NCBI GenBank assembly: GCA_023434145.1 | Contig: JAEYTI010000086.1 | Location: 1-6,948 of the forward strand | DNA: 6,948 bases | Source: Chloroflexota bacterium | GTDB taxonomy: Bacteria > Chloroflexota > Anaerolineae > Anaerolineales > Anaerolineaceae | Reading direction: 5' to 3' | Shown here: one piece after another, positions 5,454-6,948 of the stretch | How positions within the stretch are numbered: the first letter of the stretch is position 1 | Layout of the letters: every line of letters begins with the position of its first letter | Program-made: the position numbers and the translations under genes | Notes under the pieces: model-generated | Seen by the model: only the letters and a program-made list of their open reading frames with translations | What the model was told of the DNA's origin: nothing | Database searches by the model: none

Positions 5454-5488
5454 ACCGCCCTTCTCACCGATCCATTGAGAAGGGCGGT
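5454..5488 (+). terminator. Strong hairpin between the protease and GH43 genes
   Basis: Arms 5454-5466 and 5476-5488 form a perfect 13-bp stem (ACCGCCCTTCTCA) around the 9-nt loop CCGATCCAT. The following CTGGTTGTGC is only weakly T-rich. Its position 43 nt after the protease stop, before a separate promoter, supports a terminator separating the two transcripts. Confidence 0.65.
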
Positions 5489-5498
5489 CTGGTTGTGC

Positions 5499-5527
5499 AT
5501 GCCAGATGACGCCCCTGCCGCTATAAT
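5499..5527 (+). promoter_or_regulatory. Candidate promoter of the GH43 gene
   Basis: TATAAT (5522-5527) is a perfect -10. Seventeen bases upstream, ATGCCA (5499-5504) matches the -35 consensus at 4/6. Transcription would start near 5534, leaving a leader of about 26 nt. The weak -35 suggests that an activator may help. The promoter lies after the hairpin at 5454-5488, so the gene is probably transcribed separately from the protease. Confidence 0.55.
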
Positions 5528-5548
5528 GATGCATACGTTTAACACTCC

Positions 5549-5552
5549 AGGA
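5549..5552 (+). promoter_or_regulatory. Ribosome binding site of the GH43 gene
   Basis: AGGA lies 7 nt before ATG 5560 and supports this start. The protein from here begins directly with the first catalytic-domain strand (NPILPIQHFVPDAEAR). Confidence 0.6.
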
Positions 5553-5559
5553 ATTATTC

Positions 5560-6873
5560 ATGAACCCGATCCTTCCCATCCAGCATTTTGTCCCCGACGC
5601 AGAGGCGCGGCAGTTCGGCGACCGCATGTACATTTACGGTTCCTACGATATCAGCGGGCGTACGAGCTACTGCAGCTGGGAGTATCATACCTTTTCCTCC
5701 GCCGACCTGATCCTCTGGGAGCACCACGGCGAGAGTTTCCGCTCATACGGGCCAAACACCAGCGTTCCCTGGTCGAATGCGCCGCTGTATGCACCCGACT
5801 GCATCTATCACAATGGGCGCTATTACTTGTTCTTTTGCAACGCCGACCGTTCAGAAGGTGTGGCGGAAAGCCTTTCTCCCGCCGGACCCTTTGCCGATGC
5901 AGCCCCAATCGAGGGCGCGAATGGTGACGCGATTGACCCGGCCGTGCTGGTGGATGACGATGGGCAGGTGTATTACTACTGGGGCCAGTTTCACCTGCGC
6001 GGGGCAAAACTGCGCCCCGATTTGCGCGCGATCGAGCCGGATACGTTGAACACCAGCGTGATCACCGAAGCGGAGCATGGATTCCACGAGGGCGCATCGA
6101 TCCGCAAGCGCAACGGCATCTATTACTTGGTCTACACCGATATCAGCCGCGGAAAGGCCACCTGCATGGCCTATGCTACCAGCAGTTCGCCGCTCGGGCC
6201 GTTCACCAAGGGCGGCATCATCATTGACAACACCGGCTGCGACCGTGAAAGCTGGAATAACCACGGTTCTATCGCCGAATTCAACGGCAAATGGTACATC
6301 TTCTACCATCGCGCTTCGCAGGCCAGCAACTTCAACCGCCGCGTCTGCGTCGAGCCGATCTATTTCAATGAAGATGGCAGCATCGGAGAAGTAGAGATGA
6401 CTACCCAGGGCATTAGCAGGCCTCTACCCGCCGCGCAGCCCATCGAGGCGTGGCGCGCCTGCCTGCTCAACGGGCACGTTCGCACCGCGGCAGATGGACC
6501 GATAGAAAGCGACCCCACCGTCCGCGAGCACCTCACACTGATCCATCACGGCGACTGGGCTGCCTTCAAATACGTTGATTTCAACGCGCAGCCGGTGAAA
6601 ACGTTCCACGCACGCGCCGGCAGCCTGGCCTATGGCGGGAAGATTGAGGTGCGCCTGGACGGGCCTGATGGTGAGCGAATTGGCACTTGCGAGGTTCCAC
6701 GCACCGGCGGCTGGCAAAAATGGATCACGTGCACCTGCCCCGTTCCACCCGTGCAGGGCGTGCGGGCAGTGTTCCTGGTGTTCAAAGGGCACGAGGCGCA
6801 GATCAACGAGCAAATGCTGGTATTTGACCCCTACCGCCTGTTCGATCTGGACAGCTTCTGGTTTTCGTCGTAA
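5560..6873 (+). CDS. Family 43 glycoside hydrolase with C-terminal CBM6-like domain, probably cytoplasmic
   Basis: This encodes a 437-residue predicted five-bladed beta-propeller glycosidase; the family includes beta-xylosidases, alpha-L-arabinofuranosidases and arabinanases. The three expected acidic residues are visible. Asp13 (FVPDAEAR) fits the general base, Asp126 (AIDPAVLVDDDG) the pKa-modulating residue and Glu177 (FHEGASI) the general acid. The NNHGSIAEFNGKWYIFYHR segment carries the His often seen in the active-site channel. Residues of about 295-437 resemble carbohydrate-binding module family 6: GDWAAFKYVDF, GGKIEVRLDGPDG, TGGWQKW, VFLVFKGH and the closing LDSFWF. There is no signal peptide or lipobox, so it should act inside the cell on imported oligosaccharides, for example trimming arabinose or xylose side residues. 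Substrate and subfamily cannot be told from this view. A role beside the family 5 binding protein is plausible but unproven, because the protease gene lies between them. Confidence 0.92.
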   Translation: MNPILPIQHFVPDAEARQFGDRMYIYGSYDISGRTSYCSWEYHTFSSADLILWEHHGESFRSYGPNTSVPWSNAPLYAPDCIYHNGRYYLFFCNADRSEGVAESLSPAGPFADAAPIEGANGDAIDPAVLVDDDGQVYYYWGQFHLRGAKLRPDLRAIEPDTLNTSVITEAEHGFHEGASIRKRNGIYYLVYTDISRGKATCMAYATSSSPLGPFTKGGIIIDNTGCDRESWNNHGSIAEFNGKWYIFYHRASQASNFNRRVCVEPIYFNEDGSIGEVEMTTQGISRPLPAAQPIEAWRACLLNGHVRTAADGPIESDPTVREHLTLIHHGDWAAFKYVDFNAQPVKTFHARAGSLAYGGKIEVRLDGPDGERIGTCEVPRTGGWQKWITCTCPVPPVQGVRAVFLVFKGHEAQINEQMLVFDPYRLFDLDSFWFSS

Positions 6874-6922
6874 CAAGTATCTTCGTAACTGTTCAGCCCT
6901 ACCAGACTGCCGTGAAGGAAAC

Positions 6923-6937
6923 GCTCCCTACGGGAGC
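6923..6937. terminator. Small hairpin at the right edge
   Basis: GCTCCC (6923-6928) and GGGAGC (6932-6937) form a 6-bp stem with loop TAC, 50 nt after the GH43 stop. The plus strand continues CTAAAG with no T-tract. On the minus strand the stem is followed by GTTTCCTTC, which would suit a convergent gene entering from the right. The window ends too soon to tell. Confidence 0.35.
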
Positions 6938-6948
6938 CTAAAGAAGGT

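Noticed and set aside
5424..5927. 167-codon plus-strand frame starting before the GH43 gene
   Set aside because: It starts inside the inter-gene hairpin and overlaps GH43 in another frame; the translation is arginine-rich and lacks domains, as expected of a shadow.

Overview
The window looks like part of a chromosome from a Chloroflexota bacterium, most likely of the Anaerolineae type. This is an inference from protein style, not from a marker gene. The clues are a lipoprotein with a long Pro/Thr/Glu/Ala-rich linker behind its lipidated cysteine, a KP-43-like secreted subtilase that ends in a short YLP-type tail, and moderately high GC coding sequence with sigma70-like promoters and purine-rich ribosome binding sites.

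Layout: (1) positions 1-86 hold the 3' flank of a minus-strand gene, with a strong hairpin at 37-67. (2) Positions 87-2048, minus strand, encode a family 5 (SBP_bac_5) ABC-transporter solute-binding lipoprotein. (3) Positions 2049-2869 form a long divergent intergenic region with no convincing gene but much structure. It holds a leader hairpin, a cre-like box, a candidate minus-strand promoter, a near-perfect LacI-family operator with the CebR-type core, a T-tract-rich stretch with a small hairpin, and two tandem copies of a nested palindromic element of about 97-99 bp. A good TTGACT-16-TATAAT promoter faces the protease. (4) Positions 2870-5410, plus strand, encode a secreted subtilisin-family (S8) protease of the KP-43 type. 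(5) Positions 5411-5559 hold two hairpins and a separate promoter. (6) Positions 5560-6873, plus strand, encode a family 43 glycoside hydrolase with a C-terminal CBM6-like domain and no signal peptide. (7) The last 75 bases hold one small hairpin.

The genes read as a scavenging locus: a secreted protease, a surface-anchored solute-binding protein and a probably cytoplasmic glycosidase. The protease and the binding protein share one control region, which could couple protein degradation to peptide uptake. The CebR-like operator and the nearby GH43 gene instead favour oligosaccharide uptake, since family 5 binding proteins serve both purposes. No permease, ATPase or regulator gene lies in the window.

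The least explained element is the tandem pair of nested palindromes at 2558-2753. Their outer stems, bulge and spacer are conserved, their inner stems differ between copies yet stay self-complementary, and most of their mispairs would be G-U wobbles in a minus-strand RNA.
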